Shown one piece after another: positions 47,117 to 59,300 of a stretch of DNA of 64,000 nt (position 1 is its first letter; the number at the start of each line of letters is the position of its first letter). The notes under the pieces were generated by a model, which worked only from the letters and a program-made list of their open reading frames with translations, did no database searches and had not been told where the DNA came from. The position numbers and the translations under genes are program-made. The DNA is from Pleurotus djamor (taxonomy: Eukaryota > Basidiomycota > Agaricomycetes > Agaricales > Pleurotaceae): positions 62,001 to 126,000 of the forward strand of contig JAPEVF010000027.1 in assembly GCA_029747585.1 (NCBI GenBank), given 5' to 3'.

Positions 47117-48887
47117 TTAGGTCCCCCCATTGAAAGAACGGGCGGCGAATCGAGCACGAGCTCGTGACATCGATTCGCGCAGCTCCGGACTCTCCCAAGA
47201 AGCTTCGTCCTCTCTGAGTCCACGAGAGTTGAATCCCAATTCGGCGTCAACGGACACGCCGCGGACATGGGAGTGACGAGCAGGGGGAGTCTGAGGAAGA
47301 GAGTGGGTGGATTTGAAGGAGGATGGTTCGAATTGGGTGGCGTAGTAGGGTGCTGAGGACACAGCGGCGATGGTAGGAGGTGAGTAGGAGGGTGGTGGTG
47401 AGCGGGTGAATTGGAGAGCGGCCGGTGGCTTCATTTGTCGTTGTGAGTTTCTGCGAGAAAGCGAATGACGGGTGGGGGAAGGAGGACATTGATCTTCCTC
47501 TTCCCAAGCACCGCTGCCATCGTCTTCCTCATCTTCTTTTGCATCGCTCATTACGACAACTTCCTTGCCAAGGGCTCGTTTCCCCTCTTCGATCAGTCTG
47601 GCGACTTTATCGCCAATCCAATCCATTTGCTCGTCGACGGGGTCCTCCGAGGCTTCAGCATGGCTGAAGTCGAACTCTGGAGGTGGGGGAGCAGTGAGAC
47701 CGTGTGTCCGAGAGGAGGATGCAATGGGGGCGAACGCGTGTTGAACACGCGGTCGGGGACGTGAACGATGCGAGTATGTGTGGCGCTTGTGCGCGGATCC
47801 GGCAACATGCCGAGTCTTGCGGCGAGGAGTGGTGGGAGGGGCTTGTTGGNATGGCGGCTGGTTCCTCGGATTGCGATCGCTGGGGTTCTTGGGGTAGCTG
47901 TTCAACGGGGGTCCAGCCACCCTGTTGATATGGAGGTGGGGGAAGTTCGGCGGGCTCTTTGCCTCGATCTCTCCATCTGGATGATTGTGTGAGAAAAGGT
48001 GGATCGAGGATGGGAATAGATCAAGAACTTACAATCGGTAGACGGTAAGGCCCACTGCGGTACCGATGAGGGCAGCACTGAGTGCGGTGGAGACGATAGT
48101 TCCAGCGAGACCGCGGCGGCGCTTGGCCGGGGGGAGTTCTACGCGAAGAAGGATGAAAAGATTGTTAGAGCAGGCCATAATCAACCAGTGATATGTGAGT
48201 CGGAGAAAGAATGTGGGTGGGTAGGAAGGCGCAAACGGAACGAAAACAAAGCGCTGTTGAAGGGGATTCGATGGTGGGAGGGGATGGGGGAATCATCCAG
48301 CACGAACTGTGCAAGATATATAGTGTATTCATGAAAACCGCAAGGTGGTGGATTGCACGTGTATCCCTCATGCGCATGAAACACCTCGCGACGGAAATGC
48401 TTGGTGGGGGGCAGATATTAGATACTCACCTGCAGCATCAGCCTCATCTACGTACTCGATTTCATGGAGCTCATCCCTGCTCGTCGCGGCCTGGGGGTTC
48501 GTCGCCATCGCGCGATATTTGGCTGGCGTGTCGAGGTAGCCACTGGTCGATGCCAGAGTGGTCGCAGATTGACTCGGTGAAGCAAACGCTGGATCCCAGC
48601 CTCTCTTTCTAGANTAAGGGAGGAGCAGGGGGGCTCGGATTAGGACGTCGGCGCTGGGAATTCACCCGCTGCGTGGGTACCGGGTCTGTATTTCGGTTCC
48701 TAATGCGGTCCTCGTCGTTTGTGGGCACTGGACGCGACGGCGGGGGCAGCGGCGGCGTAAATGGGTTTGTTAGTCCTGGTACATTGAAGCTGAAGGTGAA
48801 CGGGAAGTTGATGGGCATGAGAGCAGGAGGACATGAGATACTCTGAATCGGCTTCGACTTTGCCCCGGAACCGTAGAGGGAAGACAC
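47117..48887 (-). CDS. Single-pass membrane protein of unknown function
   Basis: Starts at 48887 (MSSLYGSGAKSKPIQSISCP) with a Pro-rich cytosolic-like segment (FTPPLPPPSRPVP). After an N near 48614 it continues through LHEIEYVDEADAAG. An intron leads to a basic stretch and one transmembrane helix (GLAGTIVSTALSAALIGTAV) near 48040-48120. The next exon reads EPAELPPPPYQQGGWTPVEQ. At the ambiguous base 47850 the frame must shift to continue into the long frame 47117-47849. That frame has a plausible helix (QMDWIGDKVARLIEEGKRAL), an acidic patch and Ser/Pro-rich sequence ending SRARARFAARSFNGGT. About 430 residues. No family is recognised; the frame slip is probably a sequencing error. Confidence 0.65.
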
Positions 48888-49144
48888 CCCGTGGAGAGTG
48901 GAAAGTCCGAGGAAGAAGTAAGTGTGAGGGGAACGAGTTGTGGGGTGGTTTCGGGGAGTTTAGTCCGTGTCCAGTCTTTTTTCTCTTCTTCCCACCAACG
49001 AGCTCGACCTCTTCTTCATCGCCATCGCCGACGCCGACACTCTTTCCTCATACCCGATTCATGCCTTCGGTAGCTTGAATGATGACAACACTCCCAGGAC
49101 CTGCTTTTGTGACGACGTTCCAGACTGGTCGGTCGATTTTGCAT
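48888..49144. other. Pyrimidine-rich leader of the duplicated region
   Basis: Upstream of the first duplicated block. Near 48980 it carries a segment readable as FSLLPTNELDLFFIAIADAD, which has a diverged relative near 51478. No gene structure is seen. Confidence 0.4.
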
Positions 49145-50107
49145 GGAGCATCCTCATCCTTCCCATGGTGTCTCCGTCAACTGACCCCCCTACCAGCAGA
49201 AAGCAGACTTTCGACCTCTCCACTCAACGGTGCTACAGTCATACCCAGTACCCTACTGGAAAACGCATAAATTGGCCTTCCCCATTCGTTGCATCAACCC
49301 ATCAAGCTGCCTCCAACTGAATCTCTCTATCCATCCCTCACATACTCTTCAACCCAATTCACGTCCATTTCTCCATTCATGAACCTTCCCATTCGACGGT
49401 TTTGACCTGTCTCAACACCGAAAATAGCTTCCTGTTACATTCTATCTACCGTTTGCCTTCGTTTCACCATCGTCCTGCTTACCTTTCGGTGCTATTCGGC
49501 GACGCGTACAAGCACCAACTTCGCTCGTACGGACCCTACCTCCTCTTCTCTCGGGGTAGTCGACGCCTCTCCTCTACATGATTCCTCAGTTCTCTAGACT
49601 CTCATTTCAGACCATGACTTTTCGCTTTCACTTCCGCCGACTCGCTACTATTGTAGGGGGTATACTGTCCTCTCTCAAGTCTCCATCCTTCTTCTTGACC
49701 TTCTCGCTCATATCACCTTCCTGAACGGACGCATATATCCCCCTTATGCTACCGAATAATCCAACATAACAGGCTGGGCGATCTACGCGTCGTCTTCTCG
49801 TTACTACCCGTCCTATCCTTGCCTCCGTCTAGGAAAATCTTTGATGGTACGTTTTATACTTACTCGAATCGCCTAACCAATGTATGCATCACCGTAACGC
49901 ACCACGGACGTATACCCCAGCATTATCATTGGTACCAGACGGTCGTCTTTGGACGGAGACAAAATCGAAGGCTGTAGTAGGGTCCAAAGTCGGACGAAGA
50001 ACGATTCAGAGTTCAAACCTTGAAATTACGGCATAGATCTCGAAAACGCGCGAGTTCGCCTGGTTCTACTTCTACGAAGGTGAATCTCAATTGATCCTTC
50101 TACTTTA
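49145..50107. repeat. Duplicated block A, copy 1
   Basis: Aligns by eye with 61311-62087, in the same orientation. Shared anchors are ggagcatcctcatccttccc at the left edge, atgaaccttcccatc, ggcgacgc..acaagcacca, ataatcca..a, a ggtacgtttta segment and attgatccttc at the right edge. It is diverged, with many indels. No intact coding frame is common to both copies, so it is non-coding or long decayed. Confidence 0.75.
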
Positions 50108-51993
50108 GGTGAGGCTTCGTTTCACCGCACGACATCATCACATCCCGCTTCCGTCACTCTCTCCTTGTCCGCCCCAAAGGTGGCTGCTTTTGGTGACGGG
50201 TAGTGAAATTGGGCAAGCATTCCAGTACGATAAGCACATGAGTACATAACCCACTCTATGTTACCAATGTGACGGTGGTGCTTACGATCCTGATCCTGAT
50301 GATTCCATCCTCTTTCGCTTGAGCTACCCGGGTTTTCAATACGATGGTTCATCGCATTCAGTCATGTTCCACTCTAGCCGGCTGGTATTTTAAAATTTCA
50401 AGCTTTGAGGTTTCATACTTGCACTCGCGTCTCGAATTTAACTCCCAATCTACATTCTGGTCCTGGTTCTCAAGCTCTCCAGTCTCCAGTCACCGCTCCT
50501 TTCATCTTTCGCGAAAGGCACCTAATACACGAAATAAAAGCCTCAATTACGGCGACATTGGTGTTACATCAGGTGCTTCTGTATGGACTATGCCAGCAGG
50601 CGACGACAGTTCGCTCACATTCCGCGAGCTTTCTGTTTCCTTTTCGGCGGATGTGAAGCTCAGGTACGTTCGGAAACTCAAAATGCGCTTTGTTCCTCAT
50701 GTATCATCCTTCAAATGGAACGCCCGAGTGCTTATCGATATCCTCCATAGTAGCGACATCGCATTCACTCAGTCACTTCCGGCATTGACCCCATGGAAAA
50801 GAATTTTGCTCTCATAGAGGCGAGATTGATATTGGGTACCCCATACTCGAGGATGACAATGTCAGATTGAACGGTAGACGTACCGTGTGGTGTTGAATTC
50901 TTACTCTCACTCTTGCTTGCGCTCTACTAGATTCGTTCGCTCGGTTCATAGATCACTAGTTCTGGAATATGTGCATCTCGAGGTTCCCATCTTCGACGCT
51001 TGTATATCTGTAGTTCTAAACTCTCAGCACCCAGTCTCGAGTCTCGCTTTGTGCTTCGTCTATCAACTCTCCACTCTATTCTCTCGTTTCTCGTTTCTCC
51101 TTCAAAGCCAGGCCTCCAGAGCAGTCCACGAAATGTAAGCCCGTACAGCAGCCAGGCTCGCTTGTGAAGCTGACGACACAGACTGCGTTTTCAACCCTTC
51201 CGGAGCACACGATGACATAAAGGACCAGGTACGCTCGTCTACTCTACGACAAAGCTTCCCTTCAATACCTCACAATCCCATAGGATTCATCGTTTGTGCC
51301 ACCTGTCGCCGACTTGACCATAGAGTATCTTTCATTTCTCGACGCCGTTGCTTCTGGTGATCTCAGGTTACGCCTTTACTTCTTTCCTTGTTCCCGCGGT
51401 CAACGTTTGAGCACCAGTTTCTAGGTACGCAGTTGTGATTGGTTGTCGGTACTATTGAGTCCGTTCGACTCCCACAGTTTTCTCTTCTTCCCACCAACGA
51501 TCTCGCCCTCTTTCTCATCGCCATCATCAACGTCGACTCATTTTCTTCAAATCCATCTTCCTGCGGTCAAACGGTTTACTTTAGGGTTGCTGTTCGACTC
51601 TCGTACCATCTAATAAGCAATTCATCAACCATGCGCCCAGCATGAGCCTTCCCATGTCCCATTCGACCCATTTCATGGTTTGAGCCTTGGATACTTCTTT
51701 TCCTTCAGTTCGATCTCTCCAATCTGCCTTCGAAGACTTCTTGGATAAGATGGGAGAACTACCTCGACCCCGATTTCAGTGAGTCAGCTGTAATCCGGAC
51801 AAGCTCGCCTCTGACGGACTTCTTTGCCTTACCGTAGCCATCGTCTTCGACCGATAACGGATACGATCCAGTCAAAGATACCTACCCATAGCTTGCGGCT
51901 ACGATCTGGTTGGCAACATCTTTGCTGATCGGTTGTGCGTGTCTCCCAGTCAACGTTCGCCTCAGCTGACCAACCTCTTGGATGTTTTCCATC
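50108..51993. other. Spacer between blocks A and B in copy 1, no gene recognised
   Basis: About 1.9 kb of pyrimidine-rich sequence; the equivalent spacer in the second copy is only about 340 bases. Near 51478 there is a segment readable as FSLLPTNDLALFLIAIINVD, related to one near 48980. An open frame at 50344-50817 has no domain. It may be decayed gene or transposon sequence. Confidence 0.45.
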
Positions 51994-52401
51994 CAGATAT
52001 CATCTATAGGCTCGACGAGCGGCCCTCCCGCTATTGCTGTATTGCTCATGATTTTACTTCGCCGGATGGTTTCTACACTCCGGCTTCGATTTTAGGTGGA
52101 GAGGTTGGCGCTGTGTAGCGTCGGTTTCGGAGGGAGGCTGAATGTAGAGATGTCGATTAGAGGGAGCGTGGGTAGATGGACAGAGAAGACGCTTGGAGAA
52201 GTGTGCGGGGTGCTGCGACGACCATCAATGCCTATGAGAGGACGATCTTTCCTCTCGCAATCAGCCGTCTTCTGTCCCCGTCCTCGTCGCTGCTCATCGT
52301 ACCCTCACACGAAGCATTCAGTATTCCCGTAGGTACCCTTCTCCTCCTCTCTCCTCTTAACCACTCCCTGTGCCTGTCCAGATCTAGTCTCGCAGCTTGC
52401 G

Positions 52402-52809
52402 GCCCTCTCCAAACGCCTCCACAACACCATTTGGGGCTTCATGACATCTCATGAAGCGTATCCAAAAGGGCCCAGTCCGTGGCATTTCCTTCAAGCTCCA
52501 AGAAGAGGTACATGAACGTAAGGATAACTACGTCCCCGAAGTTTCGGCGTTCGATGTTAGGGCGAGTGTTGGTGGGTTGGAGTCGGATAGTGATACCAAG
52601 GTGTGTTTCCCATTGTTACTTTGCGCATATGTGTATTAAGGCGTATGGTGATGTAGGATCTCCTCGTCGCTCTCAACTTCGCCGACATCCCTGTCACGAT
52701 CGTCAACCCCGTCCTCGCATCACAGGACCGCCCACGGCGCGAGAGGCGTAACGTCCCTGGTGCCGCCCCCGTGCTTAGTTGCACCATACGCGTACTTCAT
52801 TCATCATAG
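52402..52809 (+). pseudogene. RPS17: Ribosomal protein S17 pseudogene, copy 1 (5'-truncated, frameshifted)
   Basis: Encodes the C-terminal half of cytosolic 40S protein S17: SKRL, then [30 protein letters not shown] and, after a retained 57-base intron (52600-52656), DLLVALNFADIPVTIVNP and QDRPRRERR. The N-terminal half of the protein is not found upstream. Around 52436-52445, between GFMT-like sequence and MKRIQKG, about two bases are missing relative to the expected coding sequence, which breaks the frame. The retained intron shows it arose from genomic DNA, not a processed transcript. Codons around the break are otherwise well conserved. Confidence 0.85.
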
Positions 52810-53107
52810 TTGTATGCAGCGCTATATGCGTCCCATGTACATCCTTGTTTCTCCATAACTAAGAATCAGTGCATGCAAACTATGATCTCGTCTGAGCGAC
52901 CTTGGAGCCTGACAATTATGACTTCGATGCACGAACTGTACCTTCGTCCCACCTCCTTCCCTCGGCGAGGCGCTCAGCATTGAATAACTCCATGTTGACT
53001 CCATGACCCGTGTCGGTGCTGTTGTTGTCTCCGTTGTCGAAAGCCCAACCTCATCCAAAGTAAACAAGAAAAACTGGCCGCATACAAGGTGACAAATGGA
53101 GTACAAA
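52810..53107. other. Conserved non-coding stretch between RPS17 remnant and WD40 gene
   Basis: About 300 bases, nearly identical in places to 63334-63666, although neither side is coding here. It probably contains the 3' untranslated sequences of the RPS17 remnant (plus) and the WD40 gene (minus). Confidence 0.5.
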
Positions 53108-56100
53108 TCATTCTACAGGCTCCTTGTCCCCCATGTCTACATCCCAGAGATGGACCGCACCCTTCCAGCCTCCAGATACGAGCCGCTTCCCATCCGGCGA
53201 GAAAGCAAGCGACCAAACCCATTCACCAATATCAAACTCCCATATCTTCTCCCAGGTATCGCATCGCCAAATCCGTATCCTGCCGTCTCTACTCCCCGTC
53301 GCAAGCACTTGTCCATCGTCCCGGAATGCCAAACACGGAATTGTGTCATAATGGGCTTCGAACGTGTGCGTGAGCTTCCCCCGATCAGCGCTCCAGATCT
53401 TCACACGGCCAAAGTAGGTGCCAGAAACGATCCGATCTCCGGAAGGACTCCACGCAAGTGACCACGAGTCCCCAGAATCTTCCAACTCGATCACCGCGTC
53501 GTCCGCCAAATTGCAGACTGTGATGGATGTGATTGAAACGTAGAACGCCAATCGAGAGCCATCCCTCGAGAAAGCAAGGCGATGGATCCAGTCGTTCCCG
53601 CCTTTGAACCTCTTGACCACCTTCGATTGATCTCCCTCCCGTCGCCACAGCTTGATCCAGCCGTTCCGATGCCCTGTTCCTAGGGTGTGGTTGTCGGTGG
53701 AGAAGCATAGAGAATGGATGTTGCCACTGTCGTTGGGATCCTCGTCGTCAGTACATTTGGTGGTTGAGGGCGGCTGCGCGGTGGTGTCGATGATGCTGAC
53801 ATCCTTCCCATGGCTAACGGTGATGTGTGAACCATCACGGGATATTGTTGAATACCCCGCTCGAACCTTGGCGATTTCGTTGGGAGGTTGAGTGGATCTG
53901 TCCCAAATGAAAATAGATGTTGTCTCGTCAGGGCTTGAGGTAAATATGATTCGTCCGGGTTCCTGGAGCAAGAAGGCCACACTCGATATATCATTGTACC
54001 CCTCTTTGAGATACCCGAGGCACGCTACACGGAGCATCACTAAATGTGGCTCGATTTACAGATGAAGCGGCTCACCAAATGGTTGGAGAACACTCAAAAA
54101 GTCATCTCGGTATCGCCGAATTTTTGAGCCCCACTGGTAGACTTGCGAAACAGACGGGAGTCGAGCGGTCGTTGGAACGAGTCGCGTATGGGAGAGGAGG
54201 CGTACTAACGTCTCCTTGTGCCCCAGCGTCATCGTAGCAAGTGCTTGGTGAAGTACGGCTACACCGAGCGCGGTCAAGAGAGTGCCTCCCGCATCGGGAA
54301 CTTCAACGAGTGAAGCTAAGCGTGTGACTGGTACTGAGATAAGCAGACCATACAGCACTGCGATTGAATTCCATCTCACCGTCATGTAAGAACGACTCTA
54401 ATGTCACAATCGCGGCGTCGAAGCGATGAAAACTCACATCTCCGCTCTCGATCGCCAGGCAAGCTTCGGCCAATGAGACCAAAGCATGGGCAGCATTTTC
54501 AAAGGGGTCTTGCTCAATGAGTTCGTGCTCGATGTGGAGGTCACTCCAGAGCTTCAACGGAAGTCCGCGTGCAAGAGTGGCTCGCGGAAAGTAGGGCACC
54601 TCAGTATCAATGTCATTATCTGTGGTCACTGGGAATGCGCCGGGAAGCGGATTGATGGAGTTGAGAACAGCGATAGATTTCTGGCTGAGAACAGATTGGT
54701 GGATGCGCTGCCCCGGCTGAATCATTCTCCCAGCCCAGGAGTGAGGGCTGTGTAAATGTGAATCAGCAAGAGTCTTTCTACTCGTTCTGGGGAGTTTACT
54801 CACGACGATGTGAGGCTGTGTGCATCCGCATATGATAGACAAGGGAACGGTAGCAGCTCCAAGACATTCCAGAATCCCTTGAGTGACTCGGTGAGCTGTG
54901 GTGGCTCCCAAATGCCCTCGTACGCCTTGATTCGGAGACCATACATGATAGCCTCGTATGTCATCCACCGTAGCGCAGGTCCAAAATTCTTGAGGTCTTC
55001 GTTGAGGGTATTTCCGCCGCCACTGTTGAAACCCATTGTTAGTCGAAGACCTAAGAATGATTCACGTAGCGCGACATACATATCTGAGTGTGAACCAGCG
55101 AACCATACTTCCTTTACATCTCCTGTATCTCCGTGACGCGGCCCCAAGCCACCGTTAGCGAATTCGGGCTGGAACTTGACGCGACATTCGTCGAGAGCTA
55201 ACGCGTGGCGAAAGGCACATACATGACCCATACCAGATACTGTCTCAGGCAAGGACTTCCCGCGTAGGACTCCGATAGACGAAACAGTATCCCTACGGAA
55301 AAACAGATCATTCGAAGTTTGTCGCGAAAATGTGAGACCGATCTACGCACCAAGCACCGACGAAGTGAACCTTGACATTCTCGTGGCAGAGCGAGTTCTT
55401 GAATTGACGACAGAGTTTCTCTTGCTTGAGTCGTTGCGCTTCTGCCTTGGATGTTGTCCCCGCATCTGTGCTTCCTGTAGCCTTGTCTCCAGATTCTTTC
55501 CGCTGGGTACTCTCCATAACGGACGAGTAAAGTTCGTAGGCGCTACGAAGCACATGTGAGCTTCACGCTGACATCTGACGTGGAGAACATACAAAGGGAT
55601 TTGTCTATCGTTGCCTTTGTGAAGGAGACCAACCTAGCAGAAGCCAAATCGGCGTTAGAGAACATCGGCATCGTCAAATACAACCGAGACGGCGGACCTT
55701 CTCAATCATGCCTGCGATCACACGAGCCTGGTAGGCACCTCGTGAAAAGCCTGATTTTATATCATTTTCAGTCGACGTTGTCAAACCAGTCGAAGCTTGG
55801 GTACTTACCAAAGAGGAAGATGCGGTCACCCGGCTGATAGTTTTCGGATAGCCATTTGTACGCGGCATGTACGATGTTCTCGAAGTTCCTGGAAGTCAGA
55901 ATGAACATCGAAGAATGGCACGACGAGTAGAGACACCTACCAAGCAATCGCGGTATCAATCGCGTGGTATATGACTTGCTTGAGGTAGCTCAACGACTTG
56001 AATGACGGTGGTGCATAGGTTCCGATGCCGCTATCGTAGTAAACCATTTGGTCCCCATCTTTGATGAGACGACTGAACAGTTCGACAACGTTGGTAGACT

Positions 56101-56327
56101 ACGTTCACAGAGAAGGGTTGAAAACGTGTGGAGATGAGAAAAGAAGGAGTAGAACGTACGTGCTCGCTGAATTGGTTAGCGGTGCCGTCGAGGTTCACGA
56201 CCAAGTTGCGCCCTTTTCCTGTGTGGATACAGAGCGTGCGTCGGACAGTTTGGGGATGCGTGGAAGGAGAAATAGTTGGAGGAAGGTCCTCTTTCAGGTC
56301 GCTGACCTTGTTTAGGCGAGACGACAT
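53108..56327 (-). CDS. DUF2235 (Tle1-type alpha/beta hydrolase)-WD40 fusion protein
   Basis: About ten exons, roughly 900 residues. The N-terminus from 56327 (MSSRLNKVSDLKEDLPPT) reaches RNLVVNLDGTANQFSEH, the DUF2235 start. After introns come VELFSRLIKDGDQMVYYDSG and GIGTYAPPSFKSL, NFENIVHAAYKWLSENYQPG, FGFSRGAYQARVIAGMIEKV (nucleophile G-x-S-x-G), LVGLLHKGNDRQIPFAYELY, KVHFVGAWDTVSSIGVLRGK and WFAGSHSDIGGGN, which holds the catalytic SHSD. A helical stretch follows. The C-terminus has about seven WD40-like repeats (SIFIWDRST, GWIKLWRRE, FGRVKIWSADRG, GRIRIWRCDTWE, GAVHLWDVDMGD) ending at 53108. In bacteria this hydrolase domain is found in type VI secretion phospholipase effectors (Tle1); in fungi it occurs fused to repeat domains in putative innate-immunity proteins. 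No NACHT domain is seen between the two parts. Role inferred, not shown. Confidence 0.85.
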
Positions 56328-59300
56328 GACGGAGGGAAGGAAGCATCGTCCGTGGATGGAAAGGCAGGAAGCTCGTCGATATACTTATAATGACTTTCTA
56401 GCGTTGGAAACTCGGGCGTATTGTCTGGTGGTTGACTAGACCTCATGGAAAACACGCCTGTCGAATCCGATAGGTGCCATCTCAGCGGTTCGATGAGATG
56501 AAAAGAGGGTGGCTTCCTTGTGCCCGTGGGTTGAGGCATGAAATTGATGGATGATCCAAATTCACAGCTCACGGAGGCCACGACGCTACACGCAGCGGTG
56601 ATTGACGCTGTCGGAATTTTGGATCCATCACGCGAGATTGACGGCGATATGGTGGCTACGAATTCGAGGTTCATGATCTCTACTCCAGCGGCCAGAGGAA
56701 AAGATGGGACTTAGACTTCGTTGTTCAACGCTCGTATCAACCGTAGGAAATCCAAATATTCACCAGAACCATCCATTTCCGTAACAACGAGCCTGAAGTG
56801 AACTTCGGAAATTTCTCAGCATCAGCGTGTTTTCGGCGTGGTTGATGGGTGATGGTGGTGGAGATGGGCGTCGAAGTTGGCCTTCTGATCCAGTTGTCAT
56901 AGAACGGCTGTTGATGTGCATGTCCAAGGGTCCGGAAAGGTATCAGCTGGGGGAATGGAAGAGATAATTTGACATTTAACCGCTTGCTCCATGTTTTGTC
57001 TATGTTGGTCGAGAAGACATTCCAAAGGAGCTCTGGTGTACGACGGCCTCTGAGTAGAAAGAGGAGGTCAGCGTTCAGTAAAACGTCAAATGACACTGCA
57101 GAGATGTCATTTACGTGTAGCAAATACCGCTCAGCATAAAGGATTTCTCTGAAAATCAGGCTATCGAGTTGGGACAACATGGAAACCATGAGGCGGCGGC
57201 CAGTTTCTCAGGGATCGCTATCTGTACCCTTCATGTCATGAGCTGTGATTTGGAGAGCTTCGAGACTCGAGAAAAGTACACACAGGTGGAATGGAAGCTG
57301 TCATAAAGCTGATTGGACGGCCAGGAGGCCTTCAAGGTTCCCATCGGGGATGGGGTGAGAGATTGTGTTCAATTTGGGGAGCGTGGGCTGGTATCAATGA
57401 TGATACAAGTACATGAGAAGCTGAGAGAGAACAACATGAAAGGCCAATAGAGAACGGATTGTCAACGACGGAGACTATTTTCCTTCGGGCCTTGCGCGGC
57501 GAAAATAGAACTGCCAGACGCAGCGGCTGGGACCGTGGTAGGCCCCGACTTGGACTACTAATCAATATCAATAGTAATGGCAGCATTCAAAGGAAAGAGA
57601 CATCAAGGACGACGATGAGAAAGAACGCTAACCATCTGTTGGCTCGAATTTGGAGGTGGGGGAGCCATATCACGCCAAAATAGGATTATAAAATCGCCAG
57701 AGAGCAAGACTAATTCTTCGAGCTGAGTCGCATCCATTTTGGAAAGGTCACTAAGCACAACTTTGGAAAGTGTAGAGTAAAAGCGAGCGTGTAGGATTGG
57801 TGCAGAAAAGAAAAGAAAAATCGGCCATTTCGGTTGAGCCCGTAGCCAACCAGCGCCAAACAAACTTTTTCCTCCACACCACCATCTNCCCCCCGCTCGT
57901 ACCCCATCGAAAGTCCTTCTCCATGTTCATCGTCACCGTCTCTCGCCCTCTCAAAGTCAACCTTAGGGTCTTTCGAATTCATTGATAACCGTATCCTCGA
58001 GCTCGTTATGGTGCGTGAAGTTTCTTATTTTTCGTTTTCCTGGCTAACAGGCTCGCGNTTTTTTCCTTCCTTTTTTCCCTCTTAGGCATCGTTTCATCTG
58101 TCTTCGGGATCCCATACTGGCAGCGTTGCGTACCTACGCTCGCCGACACAGTGGTCTCCTTTGAGTTTGGAAGTTGGATGGCTTAGGGCAGGTTTTTCTG
58201 GGTGGTTCGAGTTGAGATAGATGCCGAACAGAGGTTGGCTTGAAGGAGAGGGGATTCTACGAGGACGAAAATTGAATATAGGAACAAGGCGTGCTTACCT
58301 TCACGAAGATTGTTCGCCGAAACCTGCTCTCCCCCACGTTCTCGAACATCCGTCTTTCTCCTGTGTTTCATGGGAGAACAAGTCCTCGACGACGTACCCA
58401 CCAGCTAGCAGCGACTTGGCAACCTTCCGCCTTGGTGCTTCCCGCCTCGTAATTCGCATCAGCCTTCGCATAGGCCCTCTGCGCAGACGCTGGCTGCATC
58501 CGTCATGACAGTCAAGCGACGCGTGTACCAGGTCCTTCCACAGCACCTGATGCTCCTCTCTTTCCTCCCCATTCGAACGGCCGTCAAGTTTTTCAACACA
58601 CGAAGGCATGCTCCTCTCGGTCGCTACCACTCAAGATAATGAGAAGAACCTGCTACCGCCCTCGCTATCGATCTCCCATGTTGCAGTTCAACTTGCTGCC
58701 ATCCACCGCAAGGCACCGTATGGTCTCAGACCGAACTCGTTTCGCTGTGGGAGGTCGGTTTGACTGCAGAGAGGATAGGTCCACTCCAATCGTCGCTTTA
58801 TACAGGCATGGTACGTGACTGTTTCTACTTCCTTCTCAATCTCTAGCTGACGAGCGACCACCTCTTCCAGATACTCCAGGCACGCTCTCCGTTACAGCTC
58901 AGGCATCGATTCTGTCCACAAGAATGGCTTCGAGATGAGCATCTCATAGGCGCGTCGGTGTAGGATGGTAGGTCCTTGGCCCGGTTTATGGGGAGTTACA
59001 AGTTCAAGTCAGAGATGGGATGCAGGGGGGAGGTTGAAGGTTGATATTGAAGAATTGAAGAAGATTTCGCGCCCGAGCACGGCGCTGCGCAGAGTCGATA
59101 GCGTTACCCTGCCCATCCCCATCCCCATTACCCCGAATCCCGTCTCNTTTCCTCAAAGGTNCCGCCACCAAAGCCGCGAGAAAAGCCGACTCCTCGGCCA
59201 AGCACCCGAGAAACCTAAAGAGCATCGGCACCTTCTCCACCTCCCCCTCTGCCGTCGCCACCATCCTCCATCGATCTTCGCGCTCCTGTCGGGCGTCAAG

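Larger units (their letters stand above)
51994..53435. repeat. Duplicated block B, copy 1 (RPS17 remnant plus WD40 3' end)
   Basis: Aligns by eye, same orientation, with 62431-64000. Long near-identical stretches occur, for example tttcggcgttcgatgttagg, aggaccgcccacggcgcgag and tagttgtatgcagcgctata. The block spans a plus-strand RPS17 pseudogene and the 3' half of a minus-strand WD40 gene. The offset between copies is about 10.5 kb. Confidence 0.88.

Noticed and set aside
56312..57189. Two minus-strand frames upstream of the DUF2235 gene
   Set aside because: No domain and no convincing splice connection; noted in the gene-poor stretch rather than called as genes.
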